Positions 1 to 11,100 of a stretch of DNA of 64,000 nt are shown here, one piece after another. The DNA comes from Hesseltinella vesiculosa (lineage: Eukaryota; Mucoromycota; Mucoromycetes; Mucorales; Cunninghamellaceae). The stretch is from positions 1,054,001 through 1,118,000 of the forward strand of contig MCGT01000002.1 of assembly GCA_002104935.1 (NCBI GenBank), written 5' to 3'. A program made the position numbers and the translations under genes. The notes under the pieces were generated by a model that was not told where the DNA came from, searched no databases, and saw only the letters and a list, made by a program, of their open reading frames with translations. Every line of letters starts with the position of its first letter. Position 1 is the first letter of the stretch.

Positions 1-698
1 CCTTCCATCAGCTCGAGTGCACTGGCCTCAACCCCGCCATTATGGACTTCATGAACATGTGCTCCAACGAAAACTGGCAGGCCCCCATGGTGGTGTCCCG
101 CATCTACGCCCACTTGATCTTGGCCCATCAACGGGACGAACTCGACCAAACGCTACTGAATTACGACGCCTTTGCCACTGTCAACCAGGCCGAACGCCAG
201 GCCAAGGAAACCGAATGGATCTTCATGGAACACCCCACCCGTGAGCTGTGGAAAAAGGCCCGCACCCTGCTGGCCAAAGCCTACAAGAGCCCTCCCAAGA
301 AGTGTAAGATCACCAAGCCCCTGCCACCTGCCTTGGCCAAATCTCTGTTTGACGACGAAGATACCTTTTTGAATTATCTCGGCAAGTTCAACATCAACAA
401 CCAGAACGGCGGTCTGTATCTGATCCATTCCCACATCAATCACAACTGCACACCCAACGTCTCCATCGACTACAGCAGCGTCCATCGATCCCAGTACAAG
501 CTGATGGTGCGCGCCATCCGTGCCATTCCAAAAGGAGAGCAGCTTTGTGAATCCTACGTCAATCCTCGCTGGAACAAGGAAACTCGTCAAAACTATCTCA
601 GCAAGTCCTACCTGTTTGACTGCCAATGCCAGCGCTGCGAGACCGACGGGCCCTTGACCGATGAATTACGACAAGGCTTGCGATTGCGCTCCGAGTAA
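1..698 (+). CDS. SET5: SET-domain protein methyltransferase, SET5/SMYD type (5' partial)
   Basis: The reading frame is open to the left window edge (frame starting at base 3), so the N-terminus is missing; the ATG at 42 is internal. The visible part is the C-terminal half of a SET domain. It contains the NHNCTPN motif around residue 130 of the visible frame, which is the hallmark that contributes to S-adenosylmethionine binding. A GEQLCESYVNPRW segment follows, and then a post-SET cysteine cluster (FDCQCQRCE) that normally binds zinc. The long insert between the SET halves and the QCQRCE ending match fungal Set5 and SMYD-like enzymes, which methylate lysines on histones (H4 in yeast Set5) or other proteins. 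No intron is visible in this part. The family call is firm; the exact orthologue and substrate are inferred. Confidence 0.85.
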   Translation, partial: FHQLECTGLNPAIMDFMNMCSNENWQAPMVVSRIYAHLILAHQRDELDQTLLNYDAFATVNQAERQAKETEWIFMEHPTRELWKKARTLLAKAYKSPPKKCKITKPLPPALAKSLFDDEDTFLNYLGKFNINNQNGGLYLIHSHINHNCTPNVSIDYSSVHRSQYKLMVRAIRAIPKGEQLCESYVNPRWNKETRQNYLSKSYLFDCQCQRCETDGPLTDELRQGLRLRSE

Positions 699-2507
699 CT
701 GTCTTCCCAGCCTCGCCTTCCCTTCCCCCGTCCTACCTTTAGAAATTTATGTACAAAGTCAACCCTAAAAGAAATGAACTCTTTACAAAGAATACCATGC
801 CGAGCCTTTTTATAAAGTCCAGCAGCTGTTTCCTCCCGCTTGTTCCTTTGTCGATGAGCTTTCCGGTCGTCCTCTTTTCATACTGCCTGATAGATGAAAA
901 ACGAGACCAAAGGAGCCATTTTTTCCAACGGTTCTGATGTGCCTTTTTTTTTTTTTTTTTTTTTTTTTAGCCTTCCACCGTATTGATCCAGCTTCCTCTC
1001 TTGTCGACCTTCTGGGGCTTGTCTGCCGATGATGGATCCTCCCATTATTGCCTTTTTTCCGCCTCCACATTGAACGCCTCGCAAAAGTAGACGATGTCCT
1101 CGACGCGTGGCCTGCGATGATTTTTAGCTGCATACGGAAGTCCCATCGCCCGAATTCGCCACAAACGCCAGAGCAAAGGTTGCACAAGCGAAACTTGAAC
1201 ATGCATTGATCCTTTTGGCTTCTTGCTTACCCACGGCACGGATCCTGTTGACGGAAGGCCGGATCAGGAATGACCAAGGGGAACCTGCCTGACCGCAAAG
1301 ATCTCAAGGGCTGGGCAAGCAAGTAAAAAAAAAAAAGCGGACTGGCTCTGGTCGTTACTTTCTCTTTAGAATCTTTCATTGAACAAGCTCAAGCGCATGA
1401 AGATCTGGACAATGGCCACAAAGACCATGCCAGCCTGGGCCATGCCCCTTTGTCGCATACTGAGCCTGTGGTGGAGGAGTTGCCATCTGCCTTGAAGCAA
1501 TGTCATGGCAGCCACGCCATCTGTGACCGCGACATCGTCATCTGCATATTGGATTGGAGCACCTAGGCTCTTCGTAAGCACTCGATCAGCCCATCGAATC
1601 TGCATTTTTCTCGTTGCCGCCGACAAATGATTTTGCATGCGCATGTGCCCATTCTTTAGGATAGCGATGTCATTCGGAGGAATGCTTTGCTATCAACGGA
1701 AGCAATCCCTCTCCTTTTCTGCGTGTGTGAATTTATTTGGCAAGTGAAAAATGGTGCATACGCCTATGAGAACTCACCATTTTATTTCCCTTCTTGGTCT
1801 CCTTCTTGGCTACTTTGCCCTGCCAGAATCGAAGCAAGGCGGGAGACCGTGGCTGTTCAATGGCAAGGAAACCCACCCTGGCCGTGGAATGGCAGAAGAG
1901 GCAGCAAGACAGATATCATGTCACACCACGGATGCGACCCACGTCGTCGGTCTTAGGATACTGGCCGCGGTGTGCCACAGGCGCTTGTCGCTTTTGCATC
2001 GGTGCCATGCCCTTACAACGGTGGGGGGGGGGTCTTGATCCAAGCTTGAAGAAAGGGCGGTTGTCTTTTCTGGAGGCGATGCATTTTGATTGGTCTCTGA
2101 GGTTTTTCGTCCATTTCTTTTGGGAGTTTCCCAATGTCTGGCACGGCAAAAGAAAAAGTTAAGCTTTTTCGTCAGTTTACGAAAAGGCTGAGGCTTTTGA
2201 GCCACACTTGCCAATAAATACCCTCCTTGTCTTATTTCCTCTTCTCTTTTCCTTTTTTTCTTTTTTCCTTTCAATTGCCCATGCATTGATTTAATATCTT
2301 TCCATTTTTCTTGACTAGCCATATTTTTATTTTTTTATTTTTAGCCTCCTTTTTTTTTGTGACCTTCTTTTGTAATAGCGCCCTTTTTTTTTTTGTCCTC
2401 TTTTGAGAACTATCCACAGCAACCTAACCTCGGTTTATATCCTCAGTCCTTCAAACGAACTGGCTTGCTCTTTAGTTTTTATTTTCTTTGGGGGCTGAAC
2501 ACAACTC
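699..2507. other. 1.8-kb intergenic stretch with no confident gene
   Basis: The stretch holds a 25-nt T run near 944-969 and many T-rich tracts. Two minus-strand open stretches, 1366-1644 (92 codons, ending in a hydrophobic segment) and 1045-1239, could be exons of a small protein, but I found no splice arrangement that joins them cleanly. The last few hundred bases before 2508 are T-rich and presumably hold the promoter and 5' UTR of the velvet gene. Confidence 0.4.
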
Positions 2508-3731
2508 ATGAATGTCCCTCCACCTTTAGGTTTGTCGAGACCAAGCCAGCACGACCGAAAATACTCGCTCCGTAAGTAAACCCATCGGAGAGGGCTTTCG
2601 GAAAGCATTGTTAAAATGCCGAGACCCGAGGGATCAGCAACGAAAAAGAAAACATGGCATCACTGACATGCAAAAAAAAAAAAAACTTTAATAGGAATTG
2701 TCCAGCAGCCGGTTCGTGGCCGATGTTTTGGTTTTGGAGAAAAGGATCGTCGGCTGATAGACCCTCCTCCCATTTTGCAGCTGGTTCCTGAAGATGAGAG
2801 ACCGATCAGGTGAGTGAATAAAAGCGATCGGATATGTGCTTTTTTGTGAGAGTGGTACAATTGGCTAACCCCAATGATGCTCCTTTGTTTACCATTGGCA
2901 ATTCTTTTTTTTTTTAAAGCTCCTTTGAATCCATGCTGTTTGTCGTCCATTGTGAACTTTTGGCAAGTGATCTGTCAGGCGACCGGAATGTGGTTTTTGT
3001 TCCCAACACGCTTGTACCGCCGGTGCAAACCGATCAAGAAGGTGTTAATGTTATGTCCCTTCGGCAGCCTGCCTCGGTGCGCAACCTCATTGGCTCATTG
3101 TCATCCAGCGCTTATCACCTGAACAATGAGCATGGTCAAAGTGGCGTCTATTTTATCTTTCATGACCTGACTGTTCGCACTGAAGGTACCTTCCGGATAA
3201 AATTCATGTTTATGGACCTTGCTGCAGGGTAACAATAACAAAAAAAAAAAAAAAGAAATCCAACAAACCCCGACAAAAAACGCCCTACTCACCTTTTTTT
3301 TTCGTTCCAGGGAACCAACTACCATGTCGACGCGCGTCCAATACGAGGCGATCACCGAGCCATTTACCATTTATTCTGCCAAAAAAGTACGTTCTTCTTC
3401 TTCATGCATTGGTGACATACTTACCACTTATTTTTTTTTTTTTTGTTGCTGGCTATTTTTAGTTCCCTGGTCTGATGGGTAAATGCCACGTTTGCTTTTT
3501 TCTTGGCTGTCCATTTATGGAGGGCCAGGCCGATCCTTTTTTTTTTTTGCTGAACGATTTTTTTTTTTTTTTACGATAGCGTCGACGCCTCTGTCCAAGG
3601 CGTTCTCAAAACAAGGAATGAAGATCGCTATTCGAGGATCAAAACCAAAACACCTCGCCGAAGGATCAGCCGCTGCCGCGGAAGACGACGAAGAAGCATC
3701 ATCCATTTCCCTCCCTTTTCCAAAAACGTGA
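2508..3731 (+). CDS. Velvet-domain transcriptional regulator
   Basis: Velvet proteins are fungal DNA-binding regulators of development and secondary metabolism whose fold resembles NF-kB. I assemble six exons: 2508-2571, 2695-2809, 2920-3228, 3311-3386, 3463-3478 and 3580-3731. They total 732 nt, in phase throughout, and encode 243 aa. The start is the only in-frame ATG upstream of the conserved YSLRIVQQP strand. Landmarks in order are CFGFGEKDRRLIDPPP (about residues 34-49), the DLSGDRN and NEHGQSGVYFIFHDL core, RTEGTFRIKF, EPFTIYSAKK, FPGLM, and STPLSKAFSKQGMKI. All introns are GT-AG. Exon 5 is only 16 nt and encodes FPGLM. The short acidic/serine C-terminus follows directly, so the protein is little more than a velvet domain, as in VosA/VelB/VelC-type members. 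Which subfamily it belongs to cannot be decided by eye. Confidence 0.95.
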
Positions 3732-4497
3732 ATCTGTCTTTCACCTCTCTTTTTTACGTTTATCATTTGTCGTTTGCATTCACCTTTTTTCATCCATCAA
3801 ACCATAAATTGAACTTTTATGTTTGTACATAATCACACACGCAGTGCAACCATTTTGTCTTGTAGGAGTCTGAATTTAGGCATCACCATTGATGTTGCAC
3901 AAATCCATTTCATTTTTTTTTCCTTGCAAAGACAAGCGCAAAAAAAAAAATGACTACCTTTTCAACTGGTCCGTAAATTAAATCGAGGGTTGCTCTTGAT
4001 CATTTTCACACTATAGGTTTCTTGGTCAAAGAGAACGTGGTTTGCATGACACAAAAAAAAAAGCAAGTAAAGAATTTTTTTTTCTCTGGTGGTTCAGCTT
4101 CGATGATTGCTTTTTAGCCTACAAACATGTTAATAAGGGACAATTTTCTTCTCTGAAGCTCTTTGGTCATTGCAATATATTGCGTTGCCAGTTGGAAGGT
4201 GACCGAAAAAGGAAATCAACCCACTTTTAGCACCCTGCTACAAGGCAGGGCGGTTTCTTTTTTGCTTTTTTTTGTGTGACCTTGGTGAGGTGTCAAGCTT
4301 TACCAATTAGGTCGAGGTGACAATTATTAGTTATTTCATTATCACTCGAGTCCTTTTTTTTCACCTTGCACTCCTTTCCTTTTCTCCCCTTGATTATCCC
4401 ATTCAGCATTCTTTTTTTTTTTTTATTTTGTGGCTCTCCTCTTTCTTTCACGTTCCTTTTTTTTTCTTCACTCTCTTTTCACTTTTTGAAGCCCACC
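3732..4497. other. Intergenic region, no gene seen
   Basis: The region is AT-rich with many T and A homopolymers. It would contain the 3' UTR of the velvet gene and the promoter of the gene at 4498, whose immediate upstream sequence is strongly pyrimidine-rich (4360-4490). No conserved open frame or RNA gene was recognised. Confidence 0.5.
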
Positions 4498-5712
4498 ATG
4501 AAAGTCCAAACATTGATCCTGGGCGAATTTCTCCAGCACGAAAAAAAGACCGCCTTTCGATTATACCGCTTTCCCATGCCATTGTCTCCTCCCCTCCATC
4601 AAACCGATCCCTCCAATGCCCTCTATTATTACAGCCTGCACGACCTCGACCAGCTTGATCTTTTACCATGCCAACACGCTTCGCTACCACGCTATTACCG
4701 AGACTACCCCAGCACTTTCTGCAAGGACAACCAAGGTCAGGTCTTTGCCAGCACAAAGGTCCTCGGCTTTCTCGCCAAAGAAATGGGCTGGCACTTGCTC
4801 TTTGACCTCTGCCATGCCACTGAGCATTCCTCCGCCTCCACATGGACCTCGTTGTTAACCCGCATTGACAAACTCACCTCCATCTCCCCGTCCCTTCAGC
4901 TGGTGGAACAAGACCTCAACCCGTTGCGCCTCACTGGCCAGGAATTCCTGTCTCGCAAAGTCCTTCTGGCCAATCGTCTATCTCCACCCACTCCTCAAAC
5001 TGCCAATACCATGAGGTAAATTTAAAAAAGAAAGGAGTCGTTCCATGATCAGGGAGCTAACTTTTTTTTTTTTTTTTTTTTCCCACTCCAAAGCTCGTCG
5101 CTGTTATTACAACGGCGCCTCGCCCCAAAGCAAAAGACAGCGCATTTGACCATCCACACACCCACCTACCGTGATCATCATCTTCGACACACCAACCTGC
5201 GATCGGCTCCTTTGCGAAAATCCATGTCTCGCTTTCAATTGAATCGACGCCTGCACCAAGCCCTGGCAGCCGATGGCAAGGCTGTATGTGCATCTCCCAT
5301 CCGCACAGCCACACCAGCCAGGCCAGGCGCCAGCCATTCGTTCACCCAGCTGCAGCGAAACGAGTTTCTGCAGCCCTTTGATCGCCTGTATGACACCCTG
5401 GAGGAAACCAAAAAATTAAAAGTCCAGCTCGACGACAATATCCGCCAATCCCTCGTCCTGTTGACCAAGTTCCAAGCCAGGCAGGGCGACCTGCAACGTC
5501 AAATCAAACACGAAGTCGAGGATGTCTTTGTGCCTTATCTTCAAACACTCGACGGCCTTGTCCAGCGTTTGGGCCACGCCGAGAAAACCTTTGAGCAGAA
5601 GCATCTGCATGCGCCTACCCCAGCTGCCTCTGTCCAATCTGAAATCCACTTTCTGATGACCCGCATTGACCAATTAGAAAAAAAATTGGCCAGCAAGTCG
5701 CCTACTCCCTGA
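4498..5712 (+). CDS. Hypothetical protein with C-terminal coiled coil
   Basis: There are two exons, 4498-5015 and 5094-5712, joined by one GT-AG intron with a 20-nt T run before its acceptor. The product is 378 aa. The ATG follows a pyrimidine-rich leader and a CCCACC context. The N-terminal half (MKVQTLILGEFLQHEKKTAF...) looks globular. The C-terminal 130 residues (from about LQRNEFLQPFDRLYDTLEETKKL to MTRIDQLEKKLASK) have heptad spacing typical of a coiled coil. I do not recognise the family. A scaffold or complex subunit is compatible with the architecture but is only a guess. Confidence 0.75.
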
Positions 5713-6647
5713 TCTATTTATTATTCACCTCCAATTTTCCAGATACCCCTTTCCTATTCATTTTTTTTCTCTGACTGTTTAAAGTTGATTCCCACTGTGC
5801 TCTGTTGTAATGGAGAAAATTCCCTCTTTTGCCCTGAATGGGGCAAATCGCTTAATAAAATGATTTTTTGACCAAGAGCGAAAAATAAGCTTGAAGCATT
5901 TTTTGTGCAAGGTTTTTTTTTTTTTTTTTTTTTTGCTTTAGTACTACCATGTGTTTATTGTTTTTTTTAATCTTTGCCATTGGTCACACCGCGTATTCGG
6001 GAGAAAAAGCAAAAGGAACACCAGTCAAAAGTCCAGGCTTTTTTTTTTTTTAAGAATTTGGATGAATAGCAAGAACTTAAGTCGTCGAAAGAGTGGGGAA
6101 CAACAAAGAAAACGCCAAACGCATAAGCAACCTCAGGTTGCGTTGTGCACAGGGCAAGACACAATTCAAACTCAAAAGGAAGTATGGGGACCAGCGCTGG
6201 CCATCAAAGGAATCGACACGTGTTTTCTTAATCAAGATCTCTTTGCTTTGTCGGTCATCTTCCCGATCCAATGATGCTGGGTCACGGCCATTTTGCTGAC
6301 AGGCAACTCCTTGACCTGGAACATTCTCGCAAAAGAAACCATTCTCAGAATGCTTTGGGGGGAAAAAGAGACCATGTGAGCCCATCTTGCTACTGCGCAC
6401 CATAATGGCATGTAATTTTCTATGAATTCCAATGGATCAATATACAAAGTGTCACTTGCAAAACGCCACGTTTCCCTTCAGAATGTCAAAGTTTCGAAAA
6501 AAAAAAGAGGCTGTGCTTCTTATTTATTCCAAGGTCGTGTACGTTGTATAACAGGAAGATGCTCACCAACCATCCTAAAAAAAGGGGGGGTTAAACTTTG
6601 TTAGCCTAGTTTTCTCTCTCTCTCTCTCTTTTTTTTTTTTGATGTGC
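5713..6647. other. Intergenic region, no gene seen
   Basis: This lies between two convergent genes (hypothetical protein ending 5712 on +, WW protein ending 6648 on -). It contains T runs near 5910-5935 and a (TC)n stretch just before 6640. The open frames here are short, lack homology and overlap on both strands. Confidence 0.5.
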
Positions 6648-7916
6648 TCAATTTACATCATCGTAGTTTTCTTGTCGATCGTCTTGCCAGTCTGGCGAAA
6701 AGAAAAGGTGAGTAACAAGTCTGCGACTTTCTCTGTCTCTTATACCTTGACGGTCATCCAATTGGTCTTGTTCTTGGTCCAGGCGGCGTTGTTCCTCGTC
6801 TAATTCACGCTGACGGTCGGCGTCGTAGTAGCCACTTTGGTCGAGTTCGCGTTGTTCTTGATCCAAACGGCGTTGTTCCTCGTCCTTTTCACGCTGCTGG
6901 TCGTCCAAGCCGCGTTGACGCTCGTCCAGTTCGCGCTGGTAGCCATCGCCACCACCGTAGCCGCCACCGCCATAGCCGCCATCGCCATAGTAGTTTTGGG
7001 CAGGTGGAGGAGCGGGCTGTGAGAAGTGCTGAGCAGCTTGCTGATGTTCCAGGGCGTTGATGCGTTCGTTCTGCTCCTCTTCGTGTTCCTTGAATTCGTG
7101 GATACCAAAGGCCAAGGCACCACCGGCGGCCAGGCCAGCCAAAGCGCCGCCAGCCATCTTTAGGCCGCTGGGCAAGCCGTGTTTCTTTTCAGGTGCAGGC
7201 GCAGGCGCAGGCGCAGGGGTAGGGTAACTTTGCTTGTTGACATCAGGAGGGGCAGGGTATGATTGGCCAGGAGGAGGGGGTGGGTAGTTGCCAGGGTAGG
7301 GGTTACCAGAAGGAGGAGCATAGGCAGACCGTTCACCACTACCGCCAGGATAGCTGCCAGCAGGAGGGGCAGGAGGGCCGGGAGGTTGGCCATAGCCGGG
7401 TTGCTGAGGAGGGTAGCCAGGCTGCTGAGGAGGTGCGCCGTAAGGTTGCTGAGGAGGAGCACCGTAGGGTGGTTGTTGAGATGGGTAGCCAGGTTGTTGG
7501 GGAGCACCATAGGGCTGTTGAGGAGGAGCACCATAGGGCTGTTGAGGAGGAGCACCATAGGACTGTTGTTGAGGAGGGGCACCATAAGGCTCCTGAGGAG
7601 CGCCGTAGCTAGGAGGAGGGGGTGCGTAAGCAGGGTTGCCACGTGGGTCTTCCCAAGTGGTTGTTTGGGTTTGATGATTGATGAAGTAGCTACAACAAAA
7701 ACACAAAAGCGTCAGTCTTGGCATTCATTCCATCGGGATGTCCAATGCGACAAATTAAAGAACAAAGACTCCAGGTCTAGGCTCCAACTTACTATCGGCC
7801 GTCAGGGGATTGACGAGCTTCCCAGCCTGGATCAACAGAAGGAGGTGAGTTTGAGCATGTGTTTCTCTGAAAGCCCATGACCAAGGAAACATACCTGGAG
7901 GCAATGATGCAGTCAT
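6648..7916 (-). CDS. WW-domain protein with PQG/Y-rich repeats, glycine zipper and charged C-terminal repeats
   Basis: I assemble four exons: 7916-7895 (22 nt), 7826-7793 (34 nt), 7689-6746 and 6691-6648, giving 347 aa in phase. Joining the two tiny first exons to exon 3 yields a complete WW domain (LPPGWEARQSPDGRYYFINH then TQTTTWEDPR) with both tryptophans, a module that binds proline-rich ligands. It is followed by about 130 residues of YGAPPQQP-type low-complexity repeats, then a glycine-rich hydrophobic segment (KMAGGALAGLAAGGALAFGI) that could be a glycine-zipper membrane segment. After that come Gly/Tyr repeats and charged QRELDEEQRRLDQEQ repeats. The last intron (GTATAAG...CCAG) could be read through, which would insert about 18 residues. 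Exact role unknown; an adaptor or membrane-associated scaffold is plausible. Confidence 0.88.
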
Positions 7917-8134
7917 GATAACAGATGGAAATGAAAATGAAAATGAAAAAAAAAAGAAGTCGGGAAAAAGGGATGTTACGTCAAACCGATCTTTTATGGT
8001 TTTGGGAGGTGGGTGCCTTTTGTGCAACAAAGGGATCAGGTTGGTTCAAAAATAAACATGTTTATTTTTGGGGGGAGGGTCGGTAGTAGGAAAAAAGGAA
8101 AAAGAAAGAAGGAGAGCCGAGTCTAAAAGCGCAT

Positions 8135-11100
8135 CTAAAGCAATTGCTCGGTTTCAACCAGCGTCAACAAATGGCGAGTATGCGGCAAATCCATCTATTA
8201 AAAATGAAAGAAAGCAAAGGGTTAGTGTTTTCAAAATCACAACGTTGACTTCCTACCTTGAGAGACTTGGCAGTAAGGCGAGGCAAGGATACGGACCGTG
8301 AATCCGGGATCTCAAACAAGGTTTGGTCCAGGACCACTGTGTTCAATAAGAGTTGCTTATTGTCATTTGCCTTGGCAGAGACGGACCGGAGTATTTCATG
8401 ACTGATGGGTTCCTAATAAAGACAAAGGGGTCAATGACCATTTCAAGAAAAGGAACATGCACGATCTCCAGCCTTACTTCATAATCAGCAATGTGATAAC
8501 TTTGCAGCAGCTTATGGATTTGTCCAGGCAACAGGATCCAGCACACGTCATAGATAATGTCCAAGTCATCCAGTGTGGCCTTCTTCAGCTGTAGCAACTT
8601 GGTTGCTTGTGAGATATGTTCCAATTCGACAATCACATCAGGGAATTGGTTTTCTTTACACCAGTCTTCCAGCTGGCCAAGGTTATATTGGATTTGCATG
8701 GCTAAATTAAGTTGTGTTGAGTGTTTTTGCCCCGCGGCGGTGCCTGAAAAAAATACCTCGTTTCCAGGAATTGTAATGGCGACGGCCAAGCAGGTCGTTG
8801 AAACAAGTGACGCCAATGTATTTGACCATTTGTTGCAGACATTGTTCCTTGACCGACAGCTGCAAACCAAGCGTGTTCATGTCGGCCAGTACTTTGTCAA
8901 AGTAAGCCAGGAGGTCGGCCATTGTGTAGACCGACTGGCTGCTGAACATTCGGCCCGTGTCGGTGGCCACAAAGCCAGGCAGCGTCTGGGACTCAACGAC
9001 AGCCGGCACGGCAATCTTGCTCAGCGACTGCTGCGTGTCCTTGACAATCAGCACAAACAAGTCGCATTCTACACGCTGGGCTTCGTACTTTAAGCGAGTG
9101 TTGGCTTTGTTCACAGCTGGTTGGAGACTCGTCGACACTTGGGGCTGGATCGCAAAAGCAAGTGACAGCAATTCATGCGCATTCGACAGCCAGTACAGGG
9201 AGTTGCTCAATGTAGGATGATCCTATTCGGCACGAGGCAAAAAAAAAAAAAAAAAACCGGATGAGCGGGATTCGCGTCTGATGCTGTTTCTCATTTTTAT
9301 TTTCCATACCTGGCACTCCTTGGCAATGGCTTCCATAAAGTGGGACAGGAATTGCTGGGCTGGCTGAAGATGGCCAAGCTTCCACATGAGAGAAAGGCAT
9401 TGGTAGAAGAGATGGGCGGGCAAAACAGGATCATCGTTGGCGGGCGGAGCAGGCACAGCATCGGCGTGGTCATCGTGGGAGGAAGTGCGGATGAGCGACT
9501 CGATGAGTTCTTGGTGCAAGGTCTGCTCACCAAGGAGCAAAGATTCCAATTCAGGCGAGGCATGGGTATCGATGGAGGTGGCGGACAGGGCATTATCATT
9601 ATTGCGGGGATCTTGGACTTGCAGGGAATGCAGGACGGAGGAAGAGGAGGAGGTGGAGGGTGAGACGGCATCGGCAGGCACGGTGCCAGCAGCAGAGGAC
9701 GGCGACGGGAGGCGCGCAGGGCGGGCAAGGGACATGGAGAGCTGGTTTTTCAGAGCAGAGATCTGATCCCGGAGCTCGGCTAGGTTGGGCACATCCGTCA
9801 AGGACTGCATGGCAGACTGCGAGGTGTCACGGAGCTTGGTCATTTCATGGCGCTGCAGCGACAGCTCGTCGCGGAGGCGTTCGATTTCCTTGTCTTGCAG
9901 CTTGATTTTGTCGAGCGAGGCAAAGTAGTCGCGCTCCAGGTGCTGGTGTTCATCGTACCATTGTTTCCATCGATCATTGGACCAGCTGGTGCCGTTGGTG
10001 ACTTGTTGATGCTGGTCGCTCAGCTGCTTGGCCTGACGCTCAACGGAGTCGTAAGAGGCGATCCATTGGCGCACCTGGCTGGTCAGGTCTTCCGTCTGGG
10101 CACGTAGGTTTTTCTTCTCGTCCTTTTGCTTGTCGAGGCGCACCATCAGCTCTTGCACACGGCTCTCGAGTTTGTACGAAACGTCCTTGAAGTGCGACAC
10201 CGAGCGAGCCTCGGCCTTGACGACCGTCAGCTGTTTGCGGCCAAGACGGCCACGGATACCGGTTTGCCATTGGATGATGGCGTTGCGTTTGGCTTGGTAA
10301 TCGCGGCGCACAAAGTGACCACGCACAACCCGCTGGATCTGGGTGGCGGCATGGTGCTTGCGAAGCTGGGCAAACTCGTGCTTGGCCAGGTGCACACGCA
10401 CAGCGGCTTGCAGCTGGATGACAAAGGCGCGGCGAGCAAGGTAGGCCCGGCGCACAATGTACATTCGCCAGTAGGACTGCAGCACGGTGGCGGCTTGGTT
10501 GAACCGAAGCTGCTGCAAGGCAGCCTGCGCGTGTTTTTGTCGAGCGACTTGTTGGAGCTGGACGATGAATGCACGGGTGCGTTGGTAGCGGCGGTGGGCG
10601 AGGAATCGGCGAGTATTCTTTTGCAACAGGACAGCCACGTCCGACAGTCGATCTGTGCGCGCTTTTTCCAAATACGCAAGCTTTTTAAGATAAAAGATGC
10701 ATGGGTGAGCGATCTGCTTTGGGCGCGGCGGGAGTTTACCTGGCCAGCACGGAAGAAGAGTTTGGTCAAACCGATTTGGTAGCGGTCTTTGTCTTGGACG
10801 TGTTTCTCCAGAATGATATGGCACAGTTGTTTCTGGTCGGCCTTGGCCAAAGGGTACCAGTGGTCAGGTGTCACAAGCATGTAGTAGCGGTCAACAAAGT
10901 CGGCAAAGGTCCACCGGGTGGGGTAGCCAGCACAGCTAATACGGATGGTTTCCAGCACACCGCAAGCCCGGAGTTGGGCCAGGACCATGTTTGGTTCAAA
11001 CTGCCAGGCCGCCTTGGCTTCGTTGGGTTTGATACATCGAATATAGTGCACATTGGTTTGGCCAATGGTGTCCATCAAATTGATCAAGGAGAGCTATGCA

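Noticed and set aside
940..970. Poly(T) tracts as bacterial-type terminators
   Set aside because: T and A runs are everywhere in introns and spacers of this genome and lack adjoining GC-rich stems.
7259..7880. Plus-strand open frames opposite the WW protein
   Set aside because: They mirror the Gly/Pro/Gln-rich repeats of the minus-strand gene; the WW domain and clean splicing identify the real strand.
9340..10782. Long plus-strand frames opposite the myosin tail and IQ region
   Set aside because: The opposite strand encodes clear IQ motifs and motor sequence; these are shadow frames.
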